NCBI GenBank assembly: GCA_029204225.1
Contig: MU831936.1
Coordinates: 31,949-95,948, forward strand
Length of the DNA: 64,000 nt
Source: Diphasiastrum complanatum
Lineage: Eukaryota > Streptophyta > Lycopodiopsida > Lycopodiales > Lycopodiaceae
Direction of reading: 5' to 3'
Under the pieces are notes generated by a model. That model worked only from the letters and a program-made list of their open reading frames with translations, did no database searches and was not told where the DNA came from. The position numbers and the translations under genes were made by a program. This document shows, in pieces, positions 44,039 through 56,105 of this stretch (within the stretch, counting starts at the first letter, position 1; every line of letters begins with the position of its first letter).

Positions 44039-46179
44039 TTGGAACCCTCACATCTAGAAAAAACTTGTGAACTATTTCAAGATCTCCTCCAAGGATCCAA
44101 GACTAGGATGCTAGATGTAGTAAAACAAAGAGAACGGATAGTGGATCAAACTTACCCAACCAATCTAGATCAAACGGATATAGCTCCCAAGCTATACACC
44201 AACAAAGACTCGGTAGGAGAGATGTCACACCAATAGCATGTAGTTTCCATACACAAAATCAAGCTCTTTCCATGGGTGGCCTATGGGTTTTATACCCTCC
44301 AAGGCTCCATCTCAACTAGGAGTGAACTGTGACACTTCAGTAGCCTATCCTACCGCATCAGGGGTATATCCAAATCTCAACTCAGAGAAGAAGAAATACA
44401 ACAATATGAGGCAGTGGATTGAAGACTTGCAAGAAGATGAGGCATCGGAAGCCGCTAAAGCTGCAGCCGAAATTCATTTGTCACCTGTGCTTCTATCACA
44501 TTACATAATCCACAAACAGATGCCAATACTCAGTTAGATCATCGCGAAGAACCTTTCAAGATGATCGAACATGAAGCACCGCAAACATAATTGATCATGA
44601 ATATTCTATCTAGCAAGATGGATGCTACATTGGGAGAATTTTTTAAATTGGTGCCTCAAGCGAAAGAAGTGTTAGCGGAGAGATTGACTCATACTGAACC
44701 AACAGTCCAATAGGAACCACTATTTTGTGTCGGTTTTGAAGAATCAAAGGAGGTACTCAATGTGGGGGTTGCTTAAGAAAGTGAGTAGAGAAACATCACC
44801 CTGCCAATACAACGCAAAAAGTTTGGTAAAGAAGCAGCTGGGATAAATGGAGGTTCAGGAGTTAATCTGATCTCAACAAAGCTATGTGCCAAATGGGGCC
44901 TTACAAAGATGAAACATACAACTTTTGCTATCAAACTAGCTGATCAAACTATAGTTCGCAGACTATAGTTCATCTTAAAGGCATAGTCGAAGACATACCT
45001 GTCAAGATTGCTAGAGTTCATTTTGTCATTACTTTTGTAGTAATCAGCTTACCAGATGTTCCATCCGTTTATTGTGTTCTATTGGGACGCCCTTGGTTAC
45101 AAGTTACGCAAGTAATTCATAACTGGGGAACTGGAAAAATTACATTTGAAAATCGTGAGAGTGTAGTTAAAGGTGATCCAATCACTTAGACAACCAAACC
45201 AATAGTCCAAAAAGGAGATGATGATTCCTCAACAACGGATCATACTTGTGATCGACCAGTGAAAGCTTTGGGAGTGCACTATGATTCTCAAACAGATACT
45301 GTTAATTGGAATCAAGCTCTTGCAACTGTGGATTGTACAACAAGATATATGTGTCAATGAGATGACAATTCAGAGTTGAGCGAAATTCGTATGTCTGATC
45401 GAACTTTGGATACGCCAATCACATTCCCAATGAATATGATGAATGTAGCATGGATATCAACCGACCCAATTCCAGATCCTATTGAAGATGAACTCATTTA
45501 CGTCAGTCATGTCTTTTTTATGATGAAAATGAAGAACTTACTAATGAGCTGATTTTAAATCACATGGATCCTACAAGGTTTGGAGTTCGCGATATTCTTG
45601 ATGAACGAACAATAAAACCGTCGAAAGTAGTTGTACTAAAGGAAGAAAAGAATATAGGACCAATGATGAAAAAGAAAGCTAAGCAACATTATAACACACT
45701 TTTGAAATGGAAAGGTTCATCCCAAGATGTCGTTTTGACAGTTGAACCAAAAGATGTACCGCCTTTATTGGATAAAGGAAAAGAGAAGACCAAAGACGAC
45801 TCTTCAAGTCAGAATTCTTGCAAGACATCACCTTCTAAGAAGTCTTCACCTTCTAAGAAGACCTAATCTTCTAGAAAGTCATCACCTCCTCGAACGATTC
45901 CTTCCAAGAAAGCTAAACGTAAATCAAAGGCTAATCCTTTTGAAAAAGAACAATCAGATGCAATCCAACATGACATGCCAGATCATTTCAAATGTTATAC
46001 CTTGGACGATGTTGTTATTATGTTACCAAAAGCTCATCGTGAACCTGAGGATCAAGTGCCAGAAACACAAGAAGTTTACGATGGATGACTCAGCCTATGA
46101 ATCTTGCTAAACAAGGAGAGGCTGAGAAGATTGCTCAAGTTGGAACACAACCCCAGAGTAGTTTCAACCGTTAAGGAAG
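44039..46179 (+). pseudogene. Gypsy relic I: gag tail and protease region
   Basis: Decayed plus-strand frames. 44815-45180 reads GVNLISTKLCAKWGLTKMKH, FAIKLADQTIV, VHLKGIVEDIPVKIARVHF and VYCVLLGRPWLQVTQVIHNW, the retropepsin-like fold with its LLGRPWL motif; the catalytic DSG triplet is degenerate (GGSGVN). 44283-44537 and 45564-46110 are charged linker sequence with a Lys/Ser repeat (SPSKKSSPSKKT). Several stops occur. It belongs to the same broad lineage as relic H. Confidence 0.7.
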
Positions 46180-47165
46180 TTGTTGATTAAATATCAAGAT
46201 TGTCTTTCTTGGACATACAAGGATTTAAAAGGAATTCCTACATTAGTAATTGAGCATACAACACCCTTGATACCTGATGTCGTGCCAAAAGTGGCAAGAT
46301 TCTATCTCTGCAATCCGAATGTCACTGATCTTATCAAGGAAGAGTTATTACAAAGGTTACTCAAAGCATATTTTATTTACTAAATTGAGCACACTGAATG
46401 GGTGTCGCCAACTGTTGTCATTCCTAAGAAAAATGAGAATATGAGAATTTGCGTGAATCTCAAAGCCTTGACCAAAGTGACACAAAAGGATCACTTTCCG
46501 TTACCTTTTTATAAAAAGCATATTGGATCGCCTTGCTGGAGTGGATGTCTACAATTTTTTGGATGGATTCAGTGGCTATAACCAAGTTAAAATCGCACCT
46601 AAACAGCTTTTGCAACAGAATGGAGAACGTATGCTTATAAAGTTATGCCATTTGGACTTTGTAATGCACCAAGTTCATTTCAGAGGGTTATGCAATTTGA
46701 TTTCAAAGACTATTTGCAAAACTTTCTTGAAATTTATTTGGATGAACTCGGAGTCCATAGTGCCGATACAGATCATCTGGATCGTTTGGCAAAAGTATTT
46801 GAACATTGTCGCAAGTATCAGATTTTCTTAAATCCAGAAAAGTGTCAGATTTGGGTTACTCATGGAGTTGTTCTTGGACATGTGATAGCAAGACATGGGA
46901 TCGCTACGGATTATTCCAAAATCAAGGTCATTGTGGAGTTGTCGTCACCAGGAACAATTCGAGGAGTTTACATTTTTATGGGTCATGCAAACTATTATTG
47001 GATATTCATTCTATTTTCTGCGGACTTAGCACACCTATATATAAGTTGACTATTGTACCAATTTGGACGACTGAGATGTTGGAAGCATTTGAGAAATTAA
47101 AGACTGCCTTAGCTTCTGCATCGATTCTACGAGCTCCAAATTGGACAATTGAATTTCATGTTCCT
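46180..47165 (+). pseudogene. Gypsy relic I: reverse transcriptase
   Basis: Reads IKYQDCLSWTYKDLKGIP, VVIPKKNENMRICVNLKALT, QKDHFPLP, VYNFLDGFSGYNQVKIAPK, VMPFGLCNAPSSFQRVM, NFLEIYLDEL, HCRKYQIFLNPEKCQ and VVLGHVIARHGI, then thumb KLTIVPIWTTEMLEAFEKLK. The catalytic YLDD/YVDD is YLDE. Stops at 46381 and frame changes near 46515 and 46640 make it inactive. It ends where relic H begins on the other strand. Confidence 0.85.
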
Positions 47166-47228
47166 CCTCCACTTACACCCAATTGTCCCACTCACTTTCT
47201 CTTTTTTTCGAATGATTTTTACAATCTT

Positions 47229-48713
47229 TAGGAGCAATTTGGACTAAGAAATAGCCACTAAACCATCCAGAAAGCTAAAAGCTTCTGCTCTTGCCAGATC
47301 TTTGAGGATCTGTGTGGTCAGAGGTAATGGAAAGTGATCTTTATTTGTTTGGTCATTGAGCTTCTTCAAATCCACACAGATACGGAGTTTACCATTTTTC
47401 TTTGGCACCACCACAATTGGCGATACCCAACTTGTATGCTCGATTTCATAAATGAAACTAGAATCGAGAAGCTTTTGAATATCTTCTCGGATCTTCTCTC
47501 GATAGGTAGGTTGGTGCGATAAGATTTTGCTCTCACAGTTGTTGCACCATCTTGTAATGGAATTGTGTGCTTTGCAATGTCATGAGGAAGCCCCTTCATT
47601 TCTTTGCAATTCCGTGCAAACACATCTCTGTATTTGTGCAATAACTTTTCCAAATCCCATAATTGGGTTGGATTCAAGTGGGTACCCACGTGCACAAAAC
47701 AATCTATGTCTTCATCACTATTATGTAGATTGAGGTATTGTCTTTGTAGGTCCTTCAAAAGAAGATGGTAGTTGAGGTTCCCTTTTTGGCTTTACCAAAC
47801 TGATGATCACATCATCACTTGTGTATTCCTTAAATTGATGTGGAACATCATATAACGGATCATCAACTAACTCTAATGGGATGTACTTTAATGCTTTGCT
47901 TTTAGATGATGAAGCCGTTCTTATTGGTGGATACTTCAGTAGCAAAAGCATGTTCCGGTATCCACTCAACAAGGAGTGCATTTATCATATATAAGGGCAG
48001 AATGGGAGTGTTGATATCAGTGGAGTTTATGGCTATATCGATTGGGTCTTCTTCTTGAACTTCTTGTTCACAAAGAGTGGCGTTGACGCAATCAATGGTT
48101 GCCAATATCAATACTCTGCATGTAATGACCCTTTATAGTTGAGTCAACATTTTCTAGGTCATCATAGGTAGTTGAAAACCAATCGTCTTCAATTCATGCA
48201 TGACATCGACAAAGATTCTCTTGTCTCTGTTGCCAAAAATTATCTTATTCTTCTTCCAATCTTGAATCACTCTGGCCATTTCTAACCAAGGTGTTCCAAG
48301 AAGGAATTTATAGGTGTGTGGTTCATTAGGAAGTTCTAGTACAACACACTCTATAATGAATATCAAACCCGCAATTGTAATATGTAAATTAGTTATATGA
48401 CCTACATGCATCGTCATTCTTTGGTCAGCCATTTGTAACTTGTACGTAGGCTTTTCCAATGTTGTCATGCCTTTTTTTAAGGAAAATGCAATAATATTCA
48501 TGCCAGACCCACTATCGATAATGGCTTGTATGGATGGATAAGATTTATAGTTCACAGGTAAAGTGATGTTGTTACCTTTAGCAACACCAAGAGTAAGCTC
48601 ATGTCTACATTATGAACCACTTCATTGTTTTCCAGTTGTCCTAGTTCATCTTGAATATCAGGCTATTGGGAGCTTTTCAATATGGCATCCCTTAGAGTCT
48701 TGGAAAACTTCAT
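47229..48713 (-). pseudogene. Gypsy relic H: protease and RT N-terminus
   Basis: On the minus strand: MKFSKTLRDAIL near 48710, then LGVAKGNNITLPVNYKSYPS and AIIDSGSGMNIIAFSLKKGM (retropepsin, intact DSGSG) with FLLGTPWLEMARVIQDW (48154-48555), RT lead-in LEKLLHKYRDVFARNCKEMK, KHTIPLQDGATTVRAKSYR (47366-47758), then DHFPLPLTTQILKDLA and FLDG, ending at about 47229 before the catalytic site. It converges on relic I. The gag part lies at 50325-50864, beyond Copia element G. Confidence 0.82.
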
Positions 48714-49552
48714 TGTGAAAATGTCAAAATCATGCTTGATCTAGGCCAAAATCATGTACATATTATGTTTACACATGTGCGAAGCCTGTTCCCACATGTG
48801 AATTTAATTCATTTATCATTTAGATTAGTCATCTAGTATGTACATATCATTTGATTAGAATTCTATTAAAAGGCCAAAATCTAGTTTTTGAGCTATATGC
48901 CATTGACACCCTTCTATTGGTAGAATGTGCAAGATATTTAGATTAGGATTGGTCTCCCACTTGTAGAGGTCTACTCACATGTGTGGAAAGATCAGTAGAG
49001 GTCGAGTTTAGATTGATAGAGGATTTTTATCTAGGTTCCTATATTGTAGGAAATCACCCAAAATCAAGGAGGTGCCTTAAATCATGGAAGTCATGGACCA
49101 TGTGCCAAGTTTGATGTGATTGATGGATCCTTAGGTGACTAGGCACTCTCACACGTGCTATATCAATGACTCAGCAGCAGCTCAAGCACTCCTTCATGTA
49201 TATATAGTGCCTCATTTGGCCATAATGAACATGGAAGCTAAATCTTGGTTTTGGAGCAAATTTAGTCTATTTTCTCTATTTGTCTTGTGTTTTTATGCAT
49301 TGATTGGGTTATTAGCTTAGTGTACTTCACTCTCAACTTGATTTTCGTACTCTGACAAGTTTTCACACGTGTGAAACCAACAAGTACAAGTTCTAATCAT
49401 TAATGATTGTTCTTGTTAGATTTCTTCATCTAGATTTGATCTAAATGCTATCTAATCTTGTGTAGATTGATAGGTTGATCTAATCTAACATCCAATCACA
49501 CTTGTGGATCTGATTCAGATCTATTCTTGGTCCATTTTTTTGTAAATTGACA
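48714..49552 (+). repeat. 5' LTR of Copia element G
   Basis: Starts TGTGAAAATGTC and ends AATTGACA directly before a primer-binding site; about 839 bp. The TGTGAAAA start and 'CACATGTGTG' motifs resemble the LTRs of A (1494, 12105) and F (52146). The left border is inferred from this likeness; no partner LTR was found. Confidence 0.65.
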
Positions 49553-49565
49553 TGGTATCAGAGCC
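49553..49565 (+). other. Primer-binding site of element G
   Basis: TGGTATCAGAGCC, a full match to the initiator Met-tRNA end, immediately after the LTR. Confidence 0.88.
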
Positions 49566-50315
49566 AAGTACAAGTGCATTTATGACATTGATCTAAAACT
49601 ATTCCCAAATTGGCAAGTTTTGGGAAACAAGCTAATATTGAGGTAGTGAGTTGGAATGGATAGCTAGAACCATAATATTTGTACCAAATCTTGCTGTGGG
49701 CTGCAGGTGTACCTTCCACACGTGTGGGGCCGTACAGAACCTGTTTTGAATAGTATTTTTCATTTTGGTGCAGTTTGAGCTTCATACACCCAATTTGAGT
49801 CAATTTAGTGCAGTTTTCAACCCTTCGCTTGCATTGTTTCTATTCCATTGATTTGTTCTTGGTTTAGATCAATCATATAGGTGGATTAAAGCTTGTTTAC
49901 AGTACGTTGAAGTCGATTCTCTATTTTTTGAGTGTACTTTGAAGTTGAGAGAGATAGAGTGTTATAAACCAAAGATTAAGGAGTGAATTTGTAGAGTTGA
50001 GATTATAATGTATAGATCCATCATTCAAGATTTGTTCTAGAATGGTAGGGTCAGGTCTATAATCTTGTTGATAGCTAGAAGACACTATAGGATCAGATCT
50101 CTAAGTGAAACCATCTAAGTTTCAAGTGCATTTACACTAATAATGGCATCAATGGGTGGCTTCTTACTTGAAGCTAGTGAAAGACTTTCATCAACTAATT
50201 ATGCCATTTGGAAAGTTTGAATGGAGTCATTATTAGTACTTCATGATTTGTATGACATTGTTGTTGGAGTGGAAGAAGAACCTCGAGTACTCGAATTGAG
50301 ATTTCCAGACTTGGT
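49566..50315 (+). pseudogene. Element G leader and truncated gag
   Basis: A 580-bp leader is followed by ATG at 50143: MASMGGFLLEASERLSSTNY, AIWKV, a stop, then MESLLVLHDLYDIVVGVEEE. This is the same gag N-terminus as in F (MASMGSFLLESSERLSTSNY) and A. The element breaks off near 50315, where minus-strand Gypsy gag begins, so the rest of G is lost. Confidence 0.75.
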
Positions 50316-50324
50316 CTGAATCTC

Positions 50325-50880
50325 TTATCTCACTTGGATGACCTTCATTGAAAGTACGGTGAGCTCTTTTCTCTCTATGGTCGTCCTCATCAGACCCTTC
50401 ATCTTGTTCTCAAATGGCATCTGACATAGCTGATTCAAGAGTATGATACTCTTCACTAGGTTTAAGTTTAGTATACATCTTGGAAGGCCAACTAGAAACC
50501 ATATGATCAACATCTTTTTAGTTGGCTGTTCTTGGACTTGACTTCTGAGACGCTTGAAGCGCTCAATATAGTCAAGTACTCGTTCATCTTTTTTTATTTT
50601 TATGTTGCTAAGCCTTGCGAATGGACTCTCAATGAGTCTAAAAGATTGGAATATCTTAATAAAGGACTCCTTCAACTATGACCGATATTGTCTATCGTGA
50701 CGATCAAGGTTCAAAAACCACTCCCGTGCTTTATCCACCATGGTCATGGAAAACAATTGGACATTTGAATCATCCTTATATTCACCATATACTTCACATG
50801 CGTTCTCAAAGATTTGTAAAAATCTATGAGGGTCCACATTGTCGTTGAACTTTGGTAAGTCCAACTTCGGTGTTCGTTTA
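50325..50880 (-). pseudogene. Gypsy gag, probably part of relic H
   Basis: Two minus-strand frames: MDLPKFNDNVDPHRFLQIFE, NACEVYGEY, FSMTMVDKAREWFLNL (50676-50864) and SFIKIFQSFRLIESPFARLS, ERVLDYIERFKRLRSQV (50325-50675). The pattern W..L....I..F..L...F...F is the Retrotrans_gag domain. The order and strand suit the upstream end of relic H, with element G inserted between. Confidence 0.75.
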
Positions 50881-51479
50881 TCAAATCTTGCTATATGAGG
50901 AACAAGTTGAACAAGCTAATCGTTAGGGCTATAATATTGATTAGGCCTCCATCTGGATGGCCCAGGATCTTGATTCACTTGAGATCTAAGAGAAAAAGGT
51001 CGTCATTCGGATTATCGTTCAGTGTGATCTCACTCAGAAGTTCTTCTGGTACATTTGCCATGAGAACTAGTTCGATTCAACTCTGTTTGTTTTGAACTTT
51101 TTGTAATATCTGGTTGACAGTACCTTAGAATAGAATTAGGCTTACAATAGGTAGTTCTATAAACTTGATCTGTCGGAGCTGAGCAGAAGCTCGTTAGATG
51201 CAACTTTGATGACCGTGTCAAATGTAGAATCCACACTCCTCGATATAAGTTTTGTGACGATTTCAGAAGCTGTTGGATCTGTTGTCGGTTACAGCTCCAG
51301 ATAAAACTGCTATGAATGGATATGTCTCAGACAGTTTTGTCTGTGATTGAATCTTATACCAGAATTAGATTAGCAATAGGATGTATTGATTGTTTGTCAG
51401 ATATTATTGAACTCAATATCGAATATGATTCAGATATTAAATCAATCAAGAAAATTTGATCAATTGTGAGGAACTCAGT
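50881..51479. other. No recognised content
   Basis: About 600 bp between Gypsy gag and a minisatellite. Possibly the leader of relic H; no LTR end or motif seen. Confidence 0.4.
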
Positions 51480-51915
51480 TAGCTCATTGGATGCATTATG
51501 AAGCTCGTTGGATGTAAATTGTCGGGTCTATACTATCGGATGTAATCTTCAAGTCTAGTCATCGCATCTAGCTCGTCGACTGTAATGTCAGTTCTAGGAC
51601 GTCGGATGCAACTGTTGGTTCTAGGACGTCAGATGCAATTGTCGGTTCTAGGATATCGGATGCAACTGTCGGTTCTAGAACGTCGATTCCAACTGTCAGT
51701 TCTAGGACATCGAATGCAATTGTCAGTTTTAGCACGTTGGATACAATTGTCGGTTCTAGGACTTCGAATGCAACTATCCAAGTCTAGTCGTCGGATCTAG
51801 ATTGTTGGATGTAAGTCATTGGATCTAGATTGTCAGATGGAATCTCTCAAGTCTAGTCGTCGGTCTTCAGATCTAGCTGTCGGCTGCAACTCGTCGGACC
51901 TAGACTGTCGGTTCT
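51480..51915. repeat. 27-bp minisatellite, TCGG/TTCTAGGACGTCGGATGCAA units
   Basis: From 51585 to 51780 seven units of exactly 27 bp follow one another (core GGTTCTAGGACGTCGGATGC), flanked by shorter diverged units (TCGGATCTAG, TCGGATGTAA) back to about 51480 and on to 51915. Because 27 is a multiple of three, one plus-strand frame stays open and repeats a nine-residue QLSVLGRRM-like unit; I do not consider it a gene. Confidence 0.9.
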
Positions 51916-52145
51916 AGACTGAAACTAGTCTTCCTCCTTTGAATGTGGAATGTGAGAGGAACGTCTTACTGGAGGATTGATGGGAATAAGAATTATGGAT
52001 CAAGCGATTTGGTAACAACGGATCTAGGGGGAGTATAACGAATGGTATGCCTAATCATGTAAGTCAAGAAAATTGTGGTATCAATGTGCCGTGTCGGTTG
52101 GTTTCTTGAACGATTGTGGTATTAGACGTCTTCTAATGTAATCAT

Positions 52146-52974
52146 TGTGAAAATTCACACATGTGGGAATGTCCTAATGTGTGAAATTGATCTCCTAAGC
52201 TTGGCTCATGCACTATAGATCACCTATTGATTGAAATCCAAGATCAATGACAAGATCTAAGGCAAAAAGACCATTCTACATGCATTCATTCATTACCAAA
52301 AGGTGTTTCACACATGTGGAAGACTTCATGAAATAAACTAAGTCCAAACAATCTCCTCTCCTCGGGTAGAGAGAGAAAATACCACTTTTGGGCTCATCTA
52401 GAGAGAGAAGACAATACAAGCAAAATTGGCAAATCTCCAAATTGACTCCAAAACTCATAGATCTCTCATACATTAATGAAGGGAATGAAAGTACATATAG
52501 AAACTCATGGAGATCCATGCTTGATTCTTATTGGACCTCTTAAACATAGCCTCTCTAATCCTATTGGATGTGTGATGCAACATCCCTCACTTTTGATTGG
52601 ACCCTTCCAACACATCTCTCTCTCTTATGATTGGACCCTTTGACTTTTGCCACCACATAGGGTGCATCACTCATCAAACCTAAACTTCACATGTGTAAGC
52701 AAACTAACTAGCTTGAGTTACATCACAATTGAATTTCGGCCTAATCATGACAAAACATGTGTACGTGACCATTTGATCTCTAAAGCCAAAATTGGCCCTA
52801 TCACATAGTGACACAAAGATGCTTGACTAGAAATCTTTATGATACCCCTAAAGTCAACATTATAAACCATTTTTAACTATTTTACACTTGTGGGAACATG
52901 CTCCACACATGTGAAATGTACTCACAAACATAAAATCATAAAAAAACCAAGATAGATTTTGAAAATTTTTCACA
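52146..52974 (-). repeat. 3' LTR of element F
   Basis: 829 bp, TGTGAAAATTCACACATG to ATTTTTCACA. The following CTCCTCAAAAAC is the complement of a purine-rich GTTTTTGAGGAG. Confidence 0.75.
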
Positions 52975-54237
52975 CTCCTCAAAAACTAGCTTGGTAAGAT
53001 CAAGGAGTTTGTGTGACTTTTTGAGTGGATCCTTTGTATGCATATGAAGTAAAAAACCAGCAAAAGGATCCATCATAGCAGCACCCTCAACATATCCATG
53101 ATAAGATTTCTTTGGTAGAAATCATTTGCCAACACCTTTGAAGAGCATTCCACCAATTTGCCACTACATCCATGTGTTTCCTCCATGCTTGATGACGATC
53201 TTTGATATAAAAGTACCATTTGCATGAAGGTGGCTGCACCATGATGAAAATCAGAGGCTTCCATGCCTCATAAAGATCACAACGATCATAGAGATCAAGA
53301 TCATAAGATGAGCAAAAGTGTTGATTATCAAGATTAAACATTCTAGCTTGACTAGTTCGCATACTATGAACTTTATCCATGATGGATCTAATCTTGAAAT
53401 CAAATGTAATCTTGATCTTATTGAGGCTAAATACTTGCTCAAGGATGTAAGTGTCCTCTTTGGATGCTTCACTTAATCTCAAGAGAAGTTTACAAAATGC
53501 CTCATAACATGTAAAAACATGATTTTTCAACTTTATGAGCAACAAGCTCATGCTTGCTCTTACTAGATCCAAGAGTATACACTTGATGACTCAACCACTT
53601 GCTTTCTAAGTAATTTGGAAACATATCAAAGCCATGAATGACAAGTAATATGTCCATACTAGAGGCATGATACAAGACAATCATTACCTCACTCCAACTA
53701 TGAGATGTAGAAATCTCATAAAAGCAAGATGATACATCAAGTAATGAAAGAGAAGCATGAGAGAATATGTTGGAGTGAATACCACCTGAAACTTGCCTCT
53801 CTTTACCATGAACTTTGAGCCACAAAGACTCGACCTTGCCCCTTGAAGATCCCCTTGAAACCATGTGTTGAGAAGACTCCTCCTCAAGCTTTGGCAAATC
53901 TCCATCATACACTTGGAATTTTGGTAGATTTGAGAATCCTACCATCATCCTCTTGATTGAAATTGGATCCTCCTTACTCCTTATGTGCAAAGGAATATCG
54001 GCAAAGAAAATGGATCTAAAGATGCCCAAAGTATCAACTATTGCAATCTTCATATCAAGCACTTTTGATAAGAGGTACCTCCAATTGAAGTCTTCAAGCA
54101 AGAAGTCACATGACATAGCACTATTTTTGCTTCTACAAGATGAGATGAAATCATCCAAATGAACAAGATAAGAGAATTGATGAGAAGTAGGCTGTCTTGG
54201 CAATAACTCTCCATGTGCTTGTGCCAAAGCACTATCT
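52975..54237 (-). other. Unclassified 3' region of element F
   Basis: Matches 2381-3387 of element A in order and by eye in several frames. The longest minus-strand frame is 283 codons (53502-54353), overlapping the gag end in another frame. It contains RKVESL-like and SLLDVSSCFYEISTSHSW stretches but no motif I recognise. As the alignable frames differ between A and F, I do not call a protein. It may be a conserved non-coding segment or the decayed remains of an additional frame. Confidence 0.55.
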
Positions 54238-54871
54238 TCATGAGCTTTGGAACATAGATTGAGGTAAATCACTTGCCTCCTCTTTGAGATGATCCAAGCA
54301 CCTCTTGGCCACACTTCCACAAGGATTAGCAACAATTTTGGAAAGCTTACCACAACTAGTCCATATTGCTATCTTATCATCATTTCTCTTCTTGAAACAA
54401 TTAGAAGCAAAATGCCCCTTCTTACCACAAAGGAAGCACTTCTTGTTGGATTTGCAACTTGTTGATGTTTGTGATGACTCTTCATCACTCTCCTCCTTTG
54501 ACTTGTCCTTCCTGAAATGTTGATGTTTCTCTTTGTCCCTTCCTCTTGGCTTGTCCTTTGTGAAGTATGCTTTCACTTTTCCACATAGATGGATTCCAAT
54601 GTGTCCCAAGCCTCCTTGGATGTGGTACATGAGCCAATATCACAAACAATTCATTTGAAACATTTATCTTTATGATATGTAGAGCCATCCTAGCTCTCTT
54701 TTTGTACTTTTGGACCTCTTGGAGCTCTTGAGGCTCCTCCTCAAGTTCTAGCACAATCTTCATCACATCTTGGAGCACCAAAATGGACTCCATTTTAGCC
54801 TTCCAAATAGAATAGTTGGAGGTAGATAGTCTCTCACTAGATTCCAATAAAAAGGAACCCATAGATGCCAT
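54238..54871 (-). pseudogene. Element F gag with zinc knuckle
   Basis: ATG at 54871: MASMGSFLLESSERLSTSNY, MESILVLQDVMKIVLELEEE, KRARMALHIIKI; after a frame break near 54600: KCFLCGKKGHFASNCFKKR (CX2CX4HX4C) preceded by a Lys/Glu/Ser-rich stretch. The middle of gag is shortened, so the protein would not be intact. Confidence 0.82.
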
Positions 54872-55409
54872 GTAATAGTGAAGACTCCTTGTGATTTAGA
54901 CAGTTAAATGTTGCTTCTCTCTCACTATAGGATCATTGAAAGGTGTACTACCAACTCCTATGCAAGATCTTGCAACAAAATGTGAGATGGATCTCACTAG
55001 CTCACCAATCTCTCTCAAACTAGATCAACCTCTCATCAATTGATGGAGTATCGGCAAATTTTGGGTAAAACTATCTTTGGCATGTGTGAAACACTCCAAG
55101 AATCCACAAATCACTCAAATACAAGCCAATTGTATGAAAGAAAGTGGCTATGACCTCGAAATGATGACTAGATTTCAAATAGATGACATTGGCAAGCCTC
55201 TTCTTGAATTTTTTGATCACACTAGCAAGATATGATCAAACCAAATGTGTCCACACAGGTCTAGGTGGAGAGGGCCCAAATTTCTAGCTCCCATGTGGTT
55301 TATAATCTTTTGGAAATTACCATGGGGCTCACAAAAAATGCCTAGCACTAGTAAATCTCGTGCTCTCAGACTCGGCTCTCAACATCGTCTCCACTGGAAG
55401 CCCTTTTGA
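54872..55409. other. Element F leader remnant and flank
   Basis: The first 150 bp resemble the element A leader (GCAACAAAATGTGAGATGGA). Past about 55250 nothing is recognised until the Gypsy integrase scrap. Confidence 0.45.
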
Positions 55410-56105
55410 GTGATGAGGCACTGCATCGACGCCTCAGGGGCATGTCATCAACTAACAACTACTAATGGAGCTGAAAGTCATCAATTTAGTTGCTGTTCCA
55501 ACCAGTGCAACATTTTGACAAAAACAGTGGAAGCAAACATATTAGATTGGGAGCACAAGCTACATGTTGCTATGTGGGCTTTCAGAACTGCATACAAATA
55601 CAACACCCAACAAATGCCATTTCAATTGGTGTATGGCCAAGATGTAGTAATGCCGCTAGAATTCCTCGTTCCATCTCTTCGGATTGCCATAGTGCAACCA
55701 TTGGATGATACAAGATCACTCCACTTTGTCATGAAGCGCTACACAAGTTGTGTGAAACATGCTTGATAGTAGTCCATGCTCTTGCTGTAGAAAAAGCACA
55801 TCGCAAGGCTTGATCGTCATTTTCACAAGAACGATCTCAAAAAAAGAGATTTGGTCCTCATGTTTAAGACTAAAGCGATCAAAGGCAAACTCAAGTTCAC
55901 TGGTGAAGGCCCTTACCGCATCATTGGCATTTTATCGCAAGGGGCAGTGACCTTGTTGGAGACAATGTATGAGACACTGTTTGCTACTCCCATGAATGGT
56001 AGCCGGTTACACAAGTACTGGTCGCCGCCACCCTTCCCACAAACACTTCTTGAAGAGTTTAGGATAGGCTCATCATCTAATAAGCCTCAAGTTTTATGTA
56101 AGTGA
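55410..56105 (+). pseudogene. Ty3/Gypsy integrase C-terminal relic
   Basis: Plus-strand frames read LDWEHKLHVAMWAFRTAYKY, QMPFQLVYGQDVVMPLEFLV (55410-55766) and, in another frame, LVLMFKTKAIKGKLKFTGEG, PYRIIGILSQGAVTLLE and GSRLHKYW (55851-56105). This is the end of a Gypsy integrase with the GPY module (here GPYRI). The DDE core is missing, and no chromodomain is seen. Confidence 0.82.

Larger units (their letters stand above)
52146..54871 (-). mobile_element. Copia element F, minus strand, related to element A
   Basis: 3' LTR at 52146-52974, unclassified 3' region, then gag at 54238-54871 and part of a leader. Its 5' LTR is missing. Protease, integrase, RT and RNase H are all absent; the unclassified region follows gag directly. 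The shared gag, LTR start and 3' region place it in the family of element A. Confidence 0.75.

Noticed and set aside
44039-44236. Considered as a host gene start (charged protein-like frame)
   Set aside because: It lies directly upstream and in line with Gypsy relic I; more likely decayed gag.
51585-51780. Regularly spaced repeats, considered as a CRISPR-like array
   Set aside because: The units are head-to-tail without unique spacers, and the surroundings are those of a plant nuclear genome.
51585-51800. 71-codon frame of nine-residue repeats
   Set aside because: A by-product of the 27-bp minisatellite; no start context or homologue recognised.
53502-54353. 283-codon minus-strand open frame, the longest outside element C pol and the host genes
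   Set aside because: It overlaps the gag end of element F in another frame, and its counterpart in element A is homologous only in pieces spread over different frames. I treat it as part of the unclassified 3' region and not as a gene.
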